A DNA stretch of 64,000 bases from JAOXRU01 sp965247735 (GTDB lineage Bacteria > Bacteroidota > Bacteroidia > Flavobacteriales > Flavobacteriaceae): the NCBI GenBank assembly GCA_965247735.1, contig CBDFHN010000002.1, positions 2,604,001 to 2,668,000 of the forward strand, read 5' to 3'. Below the pieces are notes generated by a model, which made no database searches, was not told the DNA's origin, and saw nothing but the letters and a program-made list of their open reading frames with translations. Made by a program: the position numbers and the translations under genes. Positions 8,411 to 17,426 of this stretch are shown piece by piece; within the stretch, counting starts at the first letter, position 1, and each line of letters starts with the position of its first letter.

Positions 8411-9250
8411 TTAGCCTTTTCTATTAGCCCAACGTTTCTTTAACACAAAAAACAATAACAATCCAACTAAAATTAAAGGCCACAAATAAACTAGCGTAAT
8501 AATTATAGTCTTAATAATATCAACACCAAACAATGCTCCTTCTTTTAATTTTGATAAAAAGGTACGCTCAAAAGTTTCTGGCTCTTCTTTATAATTAACA
8601 GTCTCGTAAAAAATTACGTTTATGGTACTATAAGACACTTTGCTACTTAAATACTTTAATCGCCCTTGAGCAGACTCTATTTCCTCTTGAATAATTCGCA
8701 GCTTCTCTTCGGTAGCAAGAATATCTTTTACCGTTTTTGCATTCTTCCTCAATATAGATTCATAACGCTGTTTAATTTCTTTTTTTGTCTTTAAACGCGT
8801 TTCTATATCCACATATTCTTCAGAAACGTCTTCAGTACTTATATTTTCATAGTCAACAAATTCAGAATCTTTACCTAGCGACGCTAATATAGTATCAAAG
8901 TTTCTTTCTGGGATCTTTATGGTAAATCTGTTTTCTTTTATGCGCATATTATTATCAAAACGTAATTCTGAAATATAACCTCCAAAACGTTGCACACTAT
9001 TCTTTATGTTTTGCGTTGCCAGCTTTACATTTTTAACTTTGTATTTTGCTTCTGCAGATTTAATAATCTTAAGATTAGGCACTGGGTTTTCTCCTAAATT
9101 AGCTTCTGTTTTATTAGAAACAGTATTATAATCATTAGATAATGATACCGATTCCATACCAACTTCATCTTTGTATGTTTTGCTGTTGCAAGACAGCAAA
9201 AACAAAAATGCTCCTATAAAACTTAACTTTTTTAATGCAATTACTTTCAT
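8411..9250 (-). CDS. DUF4349 lipoprotein with C-terminal membrane anchor
   Basis: A 279-residue protein with an N-terminal lipoprotein signal (LSCNS) followed by a DUF4349 domain (about 60-215) that contains SAEAKYKVKNVKLATQNI and a long alpha-helical hairpin. A C-terminal transmembrane helix (~243-268) ends in the basic KKRWANRKG. Proteins of this family are secreted or membrane-anchored, and their biochemical role is unknown. The combination of a lipobox and a C-terminal helix suggests that it bridges or folds back on the inner membrane. It is monocistronic and divergent from the TTG-started membrane protein gene. Confidence 0.85.
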   Translation of the reverse strand: MKVIALKKLSFIGAFLFLLSCNSKTYKDEVGMESVSLSNDYNTVSNKTEANLGENPVPNLKIIKSAEAKYKVKNVKLATQNIKNSVQRFGGYISELRFDNNMRIKENRFTIKIPERNFDTILASLGKDSEFVDYENISTEDVSEEYVDIETRLKTKKEIKQRYESILRKNAKTVKDILATEEKLRIIQEEIESAQGRLKYLSSKVSYSTINVIFYETVNYKEEPETFERTFLSKLKEGALFGVDIIKTIIITLVYLWPLILVGLLLFFVLKKRWANRKG

Positions 9251-9384
9251 AATGTTATATTTTTAATATTTCTAAAGCACAAACCTATTCTAGAAGCACT
9301 GCTTTCTATTGAAAAACACTTGTAAAGTAATTGTAAACTATTTTACAATTTTTATTTAACTAATTATCAGAACAATACTAGATA

Positions 9385-10272
9385 TTGAGTATTAATGATC
9401 AACATTGTTTTAACTGCCTTAAACAGGCAATTTTCAGCACTTTTTCAAAAAAAAATGGTGTAACAAATCCTATAGCAAATTGGAAAGGCGAAGAGATTAT
9501 TCTTTTTCAAGAGGATTTGTTTGCTACAACTAAAGCTAAAGTGAGTGAAAAATGGTTTTATACCTATATTAAGAACACTCCTGAAAAACTACCCAGAATT
9601 GATATTTTAAACTTGCTAAGTGCTTATGTTGGTTTTAAAACCTGGAACACTTTTAAAACTGCTCACCAAAAAAAAGTATCAAAAAAACAGCATCTAAAAA
9701 AAAGATACTTCCTATTCTTAATACCACTTATCATATTGGCTGTTTATCGCCTAAATTTATCAAACACCTTTCAGTTCTGCTTTATTAATGAAGATCAAGG
9801 TAATGCTATTACCAATACAGTATTAAATATTAAAGTTCTTCAGGACAACGAATCTCCATTGTATTTTAAAACCGATAGTCTAGGCTGTTTTTCTGTAAAA
9901 ACTAATCAGGACCGTATCCGTTTTGTAGTAAGTTCTCCCTATCATAAGACAGATACTATTACTAGAAGTTTTTCATCAAGCACCAATAAAACTGTAAAAC
10001 TACAAACTGATGATTATGCGTTAATGCTCCATTATTATGCGAATGGAAACAAACAAGATTGGAATAAGAGAAAAGAACAACTGAATATGTTAATCGCTGA
10101 AAAAGCACAAATTTACCAGGTTTTCAAACAACATATTGGAATAGAATTGTATTCTAAACAAGAATTTATTAGCAAACTTACAACACCTACAAACAGCCTA
10201 AAAAACATTAAAATACTGGACAAGAGTTATAAAAACGAAAAGATTGTAAAATTAAAATTTATAGTCAAATGA
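9385..10272 (+). CDS. Single-pass membrane protein with flavobacterial N-terminal winged-helix-like domain; TTG start
   Basis: A stop codon lies at 9379-9381 and no in-frame ATG occurs near the N-terminus, so a TTG at 9385 is the only credible start. Residues 1-95 match a pattern common to Flavobacteriia membrane proteins: helical segments, KVSEKWFYTYIKNTPEKLPR, and an ending of LLSAYVGFKTWNTFK. This looks like a cytoplasmic interaction or DNA-binding-like domain, which is inference. A transmembrane helix follows (about 108-125, FLFLIPLIILAVYRL), then an extracytoplasmic carboxypeptidase-regulatory-like beta domain (~135-205) and a helical C-terminus. It resembles a transmembrane signalling protein. 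A lipoprotein gene follows 129 bp downstream. No family name can be given. Confidence 0.7.
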   Translation: MSINDQHCFNCLKQAIFSTFSKKNGVTNPIANWKGEEIILFQEDLFATTKAKVSEKWFYTYIKNTPEKLPRIDILNLLSAYVGFKTWNTFKTAHQKKVSKKQHLKKRYFLFLIPLIILAVYRLNLSNTFQFCFINEDQGNAITNTVLNIKVLQDNESPLYFKTDSLGCFSVKTNQDRIRFVVSSPYHKTDTITRSFSSSTNKTVKLQTDDYALMLHYYANGNKQDWNKRKEQLNMLIAEKAQIYQVFKQHIGIELYSKQEFISKLTTPTNSLKNIKILDKSYKNEKIVKLKFIVK

Positions 10273-10401
10273 AACGAGAAGGATAAAAATTTTGTCACTC
10301 AAGGGAAACCGAAGCTTAATGAACTCCATTGAAAAACATTGTGAGGAATGATTAATAGCGAACAACATGTAACTGTTAAAAAAAACAATAAGTATAGACA
10401 C
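10269..10401 (+). repeat. Dispersed repeat unit (copy A) upstream of a lipoprotein gene
   Basis: A segment starting ATGAAACGAG, with CACTCAAGG near 10296 and the core GATTAATAGCGAA at 10349-10361, followed by ACATGT, GTTAAAAA and a TATAGACACATGAAA end. The same order of motifs occurs twice in tandem at 39227-39407. Each unit ends where an ATGAAA begins. It may be a promoter/leader cassette or a mobile-like intergenic repeat. Confidence 0.6.
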
Positions 10402-10884
10402 ATGAAAAAAATACTGATTTACAGTCTAATTATACTACTTGGAGCCTGTGCTCATGCTCCAAATAAAGAAAATTCAGAAGCCAAGAGCAACATATCTGCG
10501 CTTGATATTGAAGAAATTATTCCAGAAAAATTCGCCTTTGAAAATATAACTACGCTAAAACTTCAAGAATATTTTGACCTTTTAGTGCTAGAGAAAAAAC
10601 ATCCAGAATTTAAAAAAGAACTTGAGTTACAAATACGAAAAATGGCAAATTTCAACTTCCCTATCGATAGTCTTTCAACCAATATTAAAATTAAAAACAT
10701 AAAACAGATAGGTAACTTAGTAAGAGTTTCTGATACTTCTCAACGCTTAAAAATCAGTTTTGACATCAATACAACAACTAGCTCTAAAAACGATTCTATT
10801 GCTATGTTAGTACATTCAAAAACTATACTTATTGACACCCAGGAGATGACAACTACACAAGTGGTGTTTGAAAAAATAAATTAA
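10402..10884 (+). CDS. Hypothetical lipoprotein
   Basis: A 160-residue protein from the ATG at 10402, chosen because it begins a lipoprotein signal (MKKILIYSLIILLGAC, C16). The longer upstream version is encoded by the repeat leader and has no signal. The mature part is mixed alpha/beta with KMANFNFPIDSLSTNIKIK and DTSQRLKISFDI, and no family is recognised. Its position after the single-pass membrane protein on the same strand suggests a functional link across the envelope, though the repeat element between them may carry its own promoter. Confidence 0.7.
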   Translation: MKKILIYSLIILLGACAHAPNKENSEAKSNISALDIEEIIPEKFAFENITTLKLQEYFDLLVLEKKHPEFKKELELQIRKMANFNFPIDSLSTNIKIKNIKQIGNLVRVSDTSQRLKISFDINTTTSSKNDSIAMLVHSKTILIDTQEMTTTQVVFEKIN

Positions 10885-10927
10885 AACATGTTCTTTTTTC
10901 AAGTACTACTTTATCCTAAAACTTAAT

Positions 10928-11992
10928 TTATTTTGAAACAAAAACAACACCGCTGCTATGGTCTCTACTAGCCCCAGTTACACTTGCCAAACAATTATTT
11001 TTCCCTTGATCTTTTAAGTAACCTAGTAATGCAAAAATTAATGCTTCTTTATAATTAACAACATCGTCATCAGGAATAACTATAGCAACACCAGTATGCT
11101 TTTTTATTCTCTCAATAAGAAAATCGTTATATACTCCACCTCCAGTAATTAATAATTTTTTAGAACTATCATCAGGCAATACCTTACCAATCTGTATTGC
11201 TACATGTTCAACAAAAGTACAAAGGATATTTTTGATTGAAATCTCTTCCTTTTCTAAAATAGGAAAAATAGAATCCAACACAAATTCATAGCCTAGTGAT
11301 TTAGGATACATTTTCTTATAAAACGATAACGCATTCAATTCCATTAAAATAGCACTATCTACCCTTCCTGATGATGCTATTATTCCTTTATCATCATAAG
11401 TTAAACCTAACTTGTTTACATAATGATTAAGAACAATATTTACTGGACAAATATCATAAGCTATTCGTTGTTCATTTTCCACTAAAGAAACATTTACAAA
11501 TCCTCCCAGATTAAGACAATAATCATAAGAAGAAAACAATAACTGATCTCCAATAGGCACCAATGGAGCACCTTGTCCACCAAGAACTAAATCTTGAACT
11601 CTAAAATCGCAAATGGTTTTGATATTAGTAACACTACAAATCTCAGGACCATTTCCTATTTGTAAGGTGTACTTTTGCTCTGGTTTATGAAAAATGGTAT
11701 GCCCATGAGAAGCAATAAGATCAATTTCTTTGATTTTATTTTTATCAATAAAGCTTTTAATAATATTGCCTAAAAAAAAACCATACTCTGTATCTAATTT
11801 CGAAAGTTCTTCTTCCGAAACATGAAACCCGCCTTTTAGCCTCTCTGTCCACTCCTGACTATATGCAATGGTCTCCGCAACCAAAATTTTGAAATCAAAA
11901 TCAATCTCGTTACAAATTTGCACATAAGCCAAATCAATCCCATCTAGAGAAGTTCCACTCATGACACCAATAACATGCTTAATTGTTCTCAT
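10928..11992 (-). CDS. anmK: Anhydro-N-acetylmuramic acid kinase
   Basis: A 354-residue cytoplasmic sugar kinase of the ASKHA fold. The N-terminal phosphate-binding motif GVMSGTSLDGIDLAYV, the central ASHGHTIFHKP and GQGAPLVPIGD, and the C-terminal TGGGVYNDFL are diagnostic. The enzyme converts 1,6-anhydro-MurNAc to MurNAc-6-phosphate, simultaneously opening the anhydro ring. The gene starts 3 bp after the murQ stop, so the two are translationally linked and encode consecutive steps. Together with the upstream SusCD pair it indicates recycling or scavenging of peptidoglycan sugars. Confidence 0.96.
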   Translation of the reverse strand: MRTIKHVIGVMSGTSLDGIDLAYVQICNEIDFDFKILVAETIAYSQEWTERLKGGFHVSEEELSKLDTEYGFFLGNIIKSFIDKNKIKEIDLIASHGHTIFHKPEQKYTLQIGNGPEICSVTNIKTICDFRVQDLVLGGQGAPLVPIGDQLLFSSYDYCLNLGGFVNVSLVENEQRIAYDICPVNIVLNHYVNKLGLTYDDKGIIASSGRVDSAILMELNALSFYKKMYPKSLGYEFVLDSIFPILEKEEISIKNILCTFVEHVAIQIGKVLPDDSSKKLLITGGGVYNDFLIERIKKHTGVAIVIPDDDVVNYKEALIFALLGYLKDQGKNNCLASVTGASRDHSSGVVFVSK

Positions 11993-11995
11993 TTT

Positions 11996-12811
11996 TTAGT
12001 TGTTAGTAGCAGTTTCTATAGCTTTTTTGACACTTTTATGTTTTTGCAACAATTTTGCAGCTAATTCTTCTTCTATTTTTAATTCTTCCATTAGCATTTG
12101 CACACCTCGATTTACTAGCTTTTTGTTAGAAAGCTGCATATTAATCATTTTGTTGCCTTTTACCTTACCCAATTTAATCATTACTGAAGTCGTAATCATA
12201 TTGAGTACTAATTTCTGAGCTGTTCCAGCTTTCATTCGTGTACTTCCTGTTAAAAATTCAGGTCCCGACACTACTGCTATTGGAAAATCCACTTCAGCTG
12301 CAAGTTTACTTTCATTATTACAAGTTATACATCCCGTTATTATACCATTTTGTTTAGCAGTTTTAACTCCACCAATTACATAAGGTGTTGTACCTGATGC
12401 TGCAATACCAACTAATACATCTTTAGTTGTAATATTATGTTCTTGAAGATCTTTCCAAGCCAACTCCATATCATCTTCTGCATTTTCAACTGCTTTTCTT
12501 AATGCGCCATCTCCCCCTGCAATTATTCCAATAACTTGTTTATCGTCTACTCCAAAAGTTGGTGGGCATTCAGATGCATCTAATACTCCAAGTCTCCCAC
12601 TTGTTCCAGCACCAATATAAAAAAGACGACCTCCTTTGCTCATTTTAGCATATATCTCATCTACTAAAATCATAATAGATGGAATTTCTTTTGCTATTTC
12701 TAAAGGTACTTTTTTATCTTCCTCATTAATATTGGTCAGTAATTCTAGCGTATTCATCTTCTCAAGATTAGTATAAATAGAAGATGCTTCAGTTGTAGGT
12801 TTCTTGTTCAT
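11996..12811 (-). CDS. murQ: N-acetylmuramic acid 6-phosphate etherase
   Basis: A 271-residue SIS-domain lyase. The phosphosugar site IGAGTSGRLGVLDASECPP (~72-90), IAGGDGALRKAVENAEDD with the catalytic-region glutamate, and SGPEFLTGSTRMKAGTAQK are typical of MurQ. It cleaves the lactyl ether of MurNAc-6-phosphate to GlcNAc-6-phosphate and D-lactate. The product of AnmK is its substrate. At 271 residues it is somewhat shorter than the ~300-residue enterobacterial enzyme, ending soon after the helical C-terminal part. A hairpin terminator precedes it, so expression may come by read-through from SusD or from its own promoter. Confidence 0.96.
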   Translation of the reverse strand: MNKKPTTEASSIYTNLEKMNTLELLTNINEEDKKVPLEIAKEIPSIMILVDEIYAKMSKGGRLFYIGAGTSGRLGVLDASECPPTFGVDDKQVIGIIAGGDGALRKAVENAEDDMELAWKDLQEHNITTKDVLVGIAASGTTPYVIGGVKTAKQNGIITGCITCNNESKLAAEVDFPIAVVSGPEFLTGSTRMKAGTAQKLVLNMITTSVMIKLGKVKGNKMINMQLSNKKLVNRGVQMLMEELKIEEELAAKLLQKHKSVKKAIETATNN

Positions 12812-12874
12812 TTTGCATTACAATTCTTTAATCTTATTAAATAATAGATTCTTGTACCCATAACTAGAATGTAT

Positions 12875-12907
12875 AAAAGGGGTTATATGGTACCAATAAC
12901 CCCTTTT
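12875..12907 (-). terminator. Terminator/attenuator hairpin between the SusCD pair and murQ-anmK
   Basis: Arms AAAAGGGGTTA and TAACCCCTTTT pair around an 11-nt loop with short T tracts on both sides. It lies 100 bp after the SusD stop and 64 bp before murQ. It could end most SusCD transcripts while allowing partial read-through into the catabolic genes. Confidence 0.75.
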
Positions 12908-13008
12908 AATTATAAAAAAAATTAACAAACATATTTAATATCAACCTTCTTTTTTAGACACCATATTTGTTGTCCAAAAAATTTGATCTTAACTAAACCT
13001 CCATTAAA

Positions 13009-14334
13009 CTATATTGATGGGTCATTAGGAGTATTAGGATTGTTCTCTCTTTCATCAAATGGATAAGGATAATAGTTTCTATTTCTTTCTACGCTATAAT
13101 CTCCACCAGTTGGAATACTTAGGTTGGGGTGGATTCTTCTTGAATCTTCTAAACGAAGTCCTGTCATAAATAATTCAATTGCTCTATTCCGGAAAATCTC
13201 ATCAAGAATAGCAGTTTTATTATTCTCATCTCCTGTCCAAGCAGCTAACCCAGCATTTACGCCAAAAACATCATCTGTTTTTTCCCTAACCAGATTAATA
13301 TACTCTACTGCTTTCGGAAGATTATCATTCATTGCATAGGCTTCTGCCTGTATCAACAACATTTCTCCCGGTAGATATACTGGAATGAACTTTGCAGCAT
13401 CGTCATAAAACCCTGCAATATTATCCACATTATGCAATCCAAAGCTTATTTCTGTCTCATCTACACTAGTCAGGTAAAAAGCAATTCTTCCATCAGTAGC
13501 TTCTGGTATCATAGCTCCAATAAGACCAAAGTTATCTTGAGGTTTAGTGTCAGGACTATCAAAAAAAGCAAAGCCCCAAACTGGATTCTTACTATTACTC
13601 CCATCATAAAACCATTCTGACTTTACAGATAAATCCACTAAGTCCGCAGCTGTGATAGCTGAAGAATAATTACCAGCAAAAAGATGATATCTCGCTAAAA
13701 AAGCATTGATAGCATTACCTATATCTATAGTGGGGAACATGTCCTCAAACTCGTCCGAAGCTGGAGTTACACTAAGATCTGCTTTAGCCGATTCTAATAA
13801 ACGAATACATTCACTTAACACTTCGCTTCTAGAACTAAACAATGCAGCGCCGTCTGCAGCATTATCTATCGGAGCCTGCTCAAAATTCTGAACTAAATAC
13901 CCCAAAGAAATGGCTTTAAACCACTTTGCATAGGCAATTAATCCAGATTTAGTTCCTGCCTCTATTTCTACATTTTCAATATTTGAAAGAATAGATTCTG
14001 CCATTCCTTTATCTTTTAATAAACGAGACCATAATCGGATAATTCCAGCATTATCATTGGTTAATGGTTCACCCCCTAGAACCAATTCATCAGGAGTGGC
14101 AAAAGTTGACAAGTTCCCCAACTCTCTTGTTGATAGTCCAGGAACTTCAACGATAGGAGCTAGAGTAGAAGAAGCAAAATGATCTGTCATCCCAACAGCA
14201 ATACCAATTAGGCCAGCCTTTGTAGAAAGCACTATATTTTCATTTGCTTTACTTTTATTTTCAAAATCGGTTTCGCAACCCGTAAACCCAATAGCGATGA
14301 AGATTGCGGATACTATTATAGATATTTTTTTCAT
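13009..14334 (-). CDS. SusD/RagB-family nutrient-binding lipoprotein
   Basis: A 441-residue surface lipoprotein with signal peptide and lipobox near C20 (FTGCETDFE). The SusD core is a TPR-like helical scaffold, seen in LIAYAKWFKAISLGYLVQNF (~133-152), AFLARYHLFAGNYSSAITAAD (~212-232) and the C-terminal RNRAIELFMTGLRLEDSRRI and NYYPYPFDERENNPNTPN, which are signature segments. It caps the SusC barrel 11 bp downstream of its gene partner. At about 440 residues it is shorter than the 500-600 of glycan SusDs. Given the adjacent murQ and anmK, peptidoglycan-derived sugars are the likely cargo, by context only. Confidence 0.93.
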   Translation of the reverse strand: MKKISIIVSAIFIAIGFTGCETDFENKSKANENIVLSTKAGLIGIAVGMTDHFASSTLAPIVEVPGLSTRELGNLSTFATPDELVLGGEPLTNDNAGIIRLWSRLLKDKGMAESILSNIENVEIEAGTKSGLIAYAKWFKAISLGYLVQNFEQAPIDNAADGAALFSSRSEVLSECIRLLESAKADLSVTPASDEFEDMFPTIDIGNAINAFLARYHLFAGNYSSAITAADLVDLSVKSEWFYDGSNSKNPVWGFAFFDSPDTKPQDNFGLIGAMIPEATDGRIAFYLTSVDETEISFGLHNVDNIAGFYDDAAKFIPVYLPGEMLLIQAEAYAMNDNLPKAVEYINLVREKTDDVFGVNAGLAAWTGDENNKTAILDEIFRNRAIELFMTGLRLEDSRRIHPNLSIPTGGDYSVERNRNYYPYPFDERENNPNTPNDPSI

Positions 14335-14345
14335 TGTCTTAAATT

Positions 14346-17315
14346 TTAAAAATTAAAGATTACACCTAATTTAAATACTTGAGGAATAGGCACATTTGCC
14401 ATATCTTGACCTCTAACCCCATTAGATTGAGCTTCAGTGTTTACTTCGGGATCAAACCCGTAATAATTATCAATAGAGAAAAGATTAGTTGCACTTAGAT
14501 TAAACTTTATATTATCCATATAACTTTTGTTTATTAACAAGTTATAGCTAAATGATACTTCTCTAAGTTTAATATATGATCCATCTTCAATAAAAGATTC
14601 ATAAAGCCTGAAATTTTTACCGGAACTCCCTTTCGGAATATCACCATTAAGCTCATCCGCAGTAGCTTTTCCTCCTGCAAAAAGATAAGCCATACGTTTG
14701 TCCCAACTCATTACATCATTACCTTGTGACATATCAAATTGGAATCTAAATCCAAAATTCTTATACTCAAACTCGTTGGTTATTGAGGCAACAAAATCAG
14801 GATTTGGATCTCCAATTACTTTACTCAAATAAGTACCAGCAGGTTGCCCATTAGCATCATAATCCTGTACAGCTACTGGAACAACTTGCCCATTAGCCAG
14901 TGTTTTATCCACATAATGCCCTTTTGCTCTTTGTGCATCTCCATCAGCATCCAAAATTTTATTCCCATTAGCATCTGTTGCAAAGAAAGTCCCATAAAAC
15001 ACACCTAAAGGCTCACCTGATATAGCAACTGAAGTGCCAAACATTCCTAAGCTACGTTTTACACCTTCAATATAAGGCGTAACATTTTTATTTTTACTAA
15101 AAGTTGTCGTAATCCCCCAATTAAAGTTTTGAGTTTTTATTGGAACTGCTTTTAGCATTACTTCAAATCCTTTGTTTTCCATGGTTCCAATATTGACAAA
15201 TTGATTTCCGAAACCTGTTGATGAAGAAAGAGTTCTGTTGAGAAGTAAATCTTCAATTTCTTGTTGATAATATGTGAACTCTAGACTTAATCTATTATTT
15301 AACAAAGAAGTATCAAAACCAAACTCTAATTCAGTTTGTCTTTCAGGTTTCAAATCTGAATTTCCACGAGCATCTTCTGGTATAAAGCCAAAATTATTAT
15401 TATAGACAGAACTATTGTAATTGGTGTATATTTGAAATGGAGCTAAGGCAGTTAAATTTCCAGCCTGGCCCCATGCAGCGCGAAGTTTAAACGTATCAAA
15501 AATAGTACCCAAAGAGTTTTTAAAGAAATCCTCATCGGAAACCGCATATGATGAACTTATCTTAGGATAAAATTGTTGTCTTTCGTCTTCTCCAAAAGTA
15601 GAAGCACCATCAATTCTTCCTGCAAGCGTTAAGAACAACTTGTTTTTATAAGCAAAACTTTGCTGTAAGAATCCTCCCCAAAAAGCTGCTTTTGTTCTAT
15701 AGTCAATTCCATCTACAGCTGAATCAGGACTGGTAACAATAATGCCTGGAAGTGCAATTACTAAATCATTAGTTACCCCAAAAGTGCTTCTTTTTTCATA
15801 TTGATAACTATAGCCAAGCCCCGTAGTGGAGCTAAGATCTTCATTAATATCAAAACGGTAGCTTAAATTAATATCACTATTAATCATATCAGCTTTAATT
15901 GTAGCTTTTTGAGCTAATCCGTTTGCTTTGGTATTAAATCCGTTTGGAATATGTATCAGTCCCTCCGCATTAGAATGGTCAAATCCAAAAACATAATTAG
16001 CATTAAACCCTTTAAAAGGAGTCAGTTTTAATTGAAAATCTGTTATAGATCTAAAATTGGTAGTCGTTGCATCAATTCTATCTAAAACCTCATAAGGATT
16101 TGGCATCCATCCAATATTTGGATAATTCCCAAATTCATCTGGTGCGGCATCATTAATGTTATCTGCAAATATTAAACTCGTGATAGGTCCATAATTTTTT
16201 CCATTTGGAACATCATTACTTTTGTTATAAGAAACGAATGAACCTGCAGAAAATTTTGCCCAATCGGTAAGTGTCTGATCCAATCTTAATCGTAATGTTT
16301 TACGATCAAAACTGGTGTTTCTAACAATACCATCGTTTTTATATTGTGATGCTGACACAGAATATGCAGTAGTCTCACTTCCTCCACTAACATTTATACT
16401 GTTTTCAAATCCATAAGAATCTTTAAAAATATAATCTTGATAATTATATCTGGTAGCAGCCACAGCATTATCTCCATCCCATTTCAATTGTGCATCGTTA
16501 TATGGAAGTTCTTTTCTTAACTTATTCATATTAACACTAGTTGAATATGTTATTTTTGGCTTCCCTTGTTTTCCTCTTTTGGTAAAGATCTGCACTACAC
16601 CATTACTTGCTCTTGATCCATAAATAGCAGCTGCTGCGGCTCCTTTCAATACTTCTATCCGCTCTATATCATTTGGGCTTATATCTACCAATCTATTTTG
16701 TTGATATCCTCCAAGATCTACTAATGAAGATGAACTGTTGTTAATAATAACACCATCAACAATATATAATGGGTCTGAACTTCCTACAAGTGTACTCGCT
16801 CCTCTAAGTCGTATTGAAATACCTCCAGAAGGGTTTCCAGAGTTTCTTGATATTTGTGCTCCAGCAATTTGTCCTTGTAAAGCTTCCCCAATACTTACTA
16901 CTGCTTTCGCATCACTTAAATCCTTGCTACTTACTGTAGAAATAGCAGATCCTAATTGTTTTTTTGTTGAAATTCCAGAAGTTCCTGTTACAATAACTTC
17001 GTCTAGTCCCAATAAATCTTCACTCAAAACAAAATCAATAACTGATTGTCCTTCTAATGTTTTAGTCACTGTTTTCATTCCTATATAGGAACATTGCAAC
17101 TTTTGCCCTGTTTGCAGGTTTATGCTGTAATTTCCATCAAAATCAGTTTGTGTTCCTGTAGAAGTACCTACAATAACAATACTTGCTCCTAAGATAGGGA
17201 AACCGGATTCATCAGTTACCGTCCCAGTAACTTTACTCTCTTGAGAAAAGGCACTTGAACTGGCCAATAACAGCACAACAATAATAAAATTAAAGTGTGT
17301 AATAATACTTTTCAT
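14346..17315 (-). CDS. SusC/RagA-family TonB-linked outer membrane receptor (murein-sugar locus)
   Basis: A 989-residue outer-membrane transporter. A signal peptide (1-24, ASSSAFSQE) is followed by a carboxypeptidase-regulatory-like domain (~28-105), the SusC hinge GLDEVIVTGTSGIS, a plug (~115-235, with RIEVLKGAAAAAIYGSRASNG) and a 22-strand beta barrel ending in the aromatic KLGVIFNF. It forms a transport pair with the downstream SusD lipoprotein. A possible operator palindrome (17353-17367) and a -7-like TACATTCG (17341-17348) lie directly upstream. Tannerella forsythia has a related arrangement of SusCD genes near murein-sugar catabolism genes, which supports MurNAc or muropeptide uptake. 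No inner-membrane MurNAc carrier is encoded here. Confidence 0.95.
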   Translation of the reverse strand: MKSIITHFNFIIVVLLLASSSAFSQESKVTGTVTDESGFPILGASIVIVGTSTGTQTDFDGNYSINLQTGQKLQCSYIGMKTVTKTLEGQSVIDFVLSEDLLGLDEVIVTGTSGISTKKQLGSAISTVSSKDLSDAKAVVSIGEALQGQIAGAQISRNSGNPSGGISIRLRGASTLVGSSDPLYIVDGVIINNSSSSLVDLGGYQQNRLVDISPNDIERIEVLKGAAAAAIYGSRASNGVVQIFTKRGKQGKPKITYSTSVNMNKLRKELPYNDAQLKWDGDNAVAATRYNYQDYIFKDSYGFENSINVSGGSETTAYSVSASQYKNDGIVRNTSFDRKTLRLRLDQTLTDWAKFSAGSFVSYNKSNDVPNGKNYGPITSLIFADNINDAAPDEFGNYPNIGWMPNPYEVLDRIDATTTNFRSITDFQLKLTPFKGFNANYVFGFDHSNAEGLIHIPNGFNTKANGLAQKATIKADMINSDINLSYRFDINEDLSSTTGLGYSYQYEKRSTFGVTNDLVIALPGIIVTSPDSAVDGIDYRTKAAFWGGFLQQSFAYKNKLFLTLAGRIDGASTFGEDERQQFYPKISSSYAVSDEDFFKNSLGTIFDTFKLRAAWGQAGNLTALAPFQIYTNYNSSVYNNNFGFIPEDARGNSDLKPERQTELEFGFDTSLLNNRLSLEFTYYQQEIEDLLLNRTLSSSTGFGNQFVNIGTMENKGFEVMLKAVPIKTQNFNWGITTTFSKNKNVTPYIEGVKRSLGMFGTSVAISGEPLGVFYGTFFATDANGNKILDADGDAQRAKGHYVDKTLANGQVVPVAVQDYDANGQPAGTYLSKVIGDPNPDFVASITNEFEYKNFGFRFQFDMSQGNDVMSWDKRMAYLFAGGKATADELNGDIPKGSSGKNFRLYESFIEDGSYIKLREVSFSYNLLINKSYMDNIKFNLSATNLFSIDNYYGFDPEVNTEAQSNGVRGQDMANVPIPQVFKLGVIFNF

Positions 17316-17340
17316 TTGGCTTTTGTTTACGTTAGTTGCC

Positions 17341-17367
17341 CGAATGTAAGTATTTTATTGAATAAAA
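17341..17367 (-). promoter_or_regulatory. SusC promoter region with overlapping palindrome
   Basis: On the minus strand TACATTCG (17348 to 17341) is one mismatch from the Bacteroidota -7 consensus and lies 26 bp before the SusC ATG. The 15-bp palindrome TTTTATTGAATAAAA (17353-17367) sits immediately upstream of it, where a repressor could block RNA polymerase. The DeoR-type gene lies just beyond. Confidence 0.35.
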
Positions 17368-17426
17368 CACGCTAAAAAATGCAATTTAACTATAATAATA
17401 TGCGTTTTTCTGCATGTTTACGTGTT

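Noticed and set aside
10348..10401. Upstream extended start of the lipoprotein gene at 10348
   Set aside because: The 18 extra residues are encoded by the repeat leader and would hide the lipoprotein signal from the secretion system.
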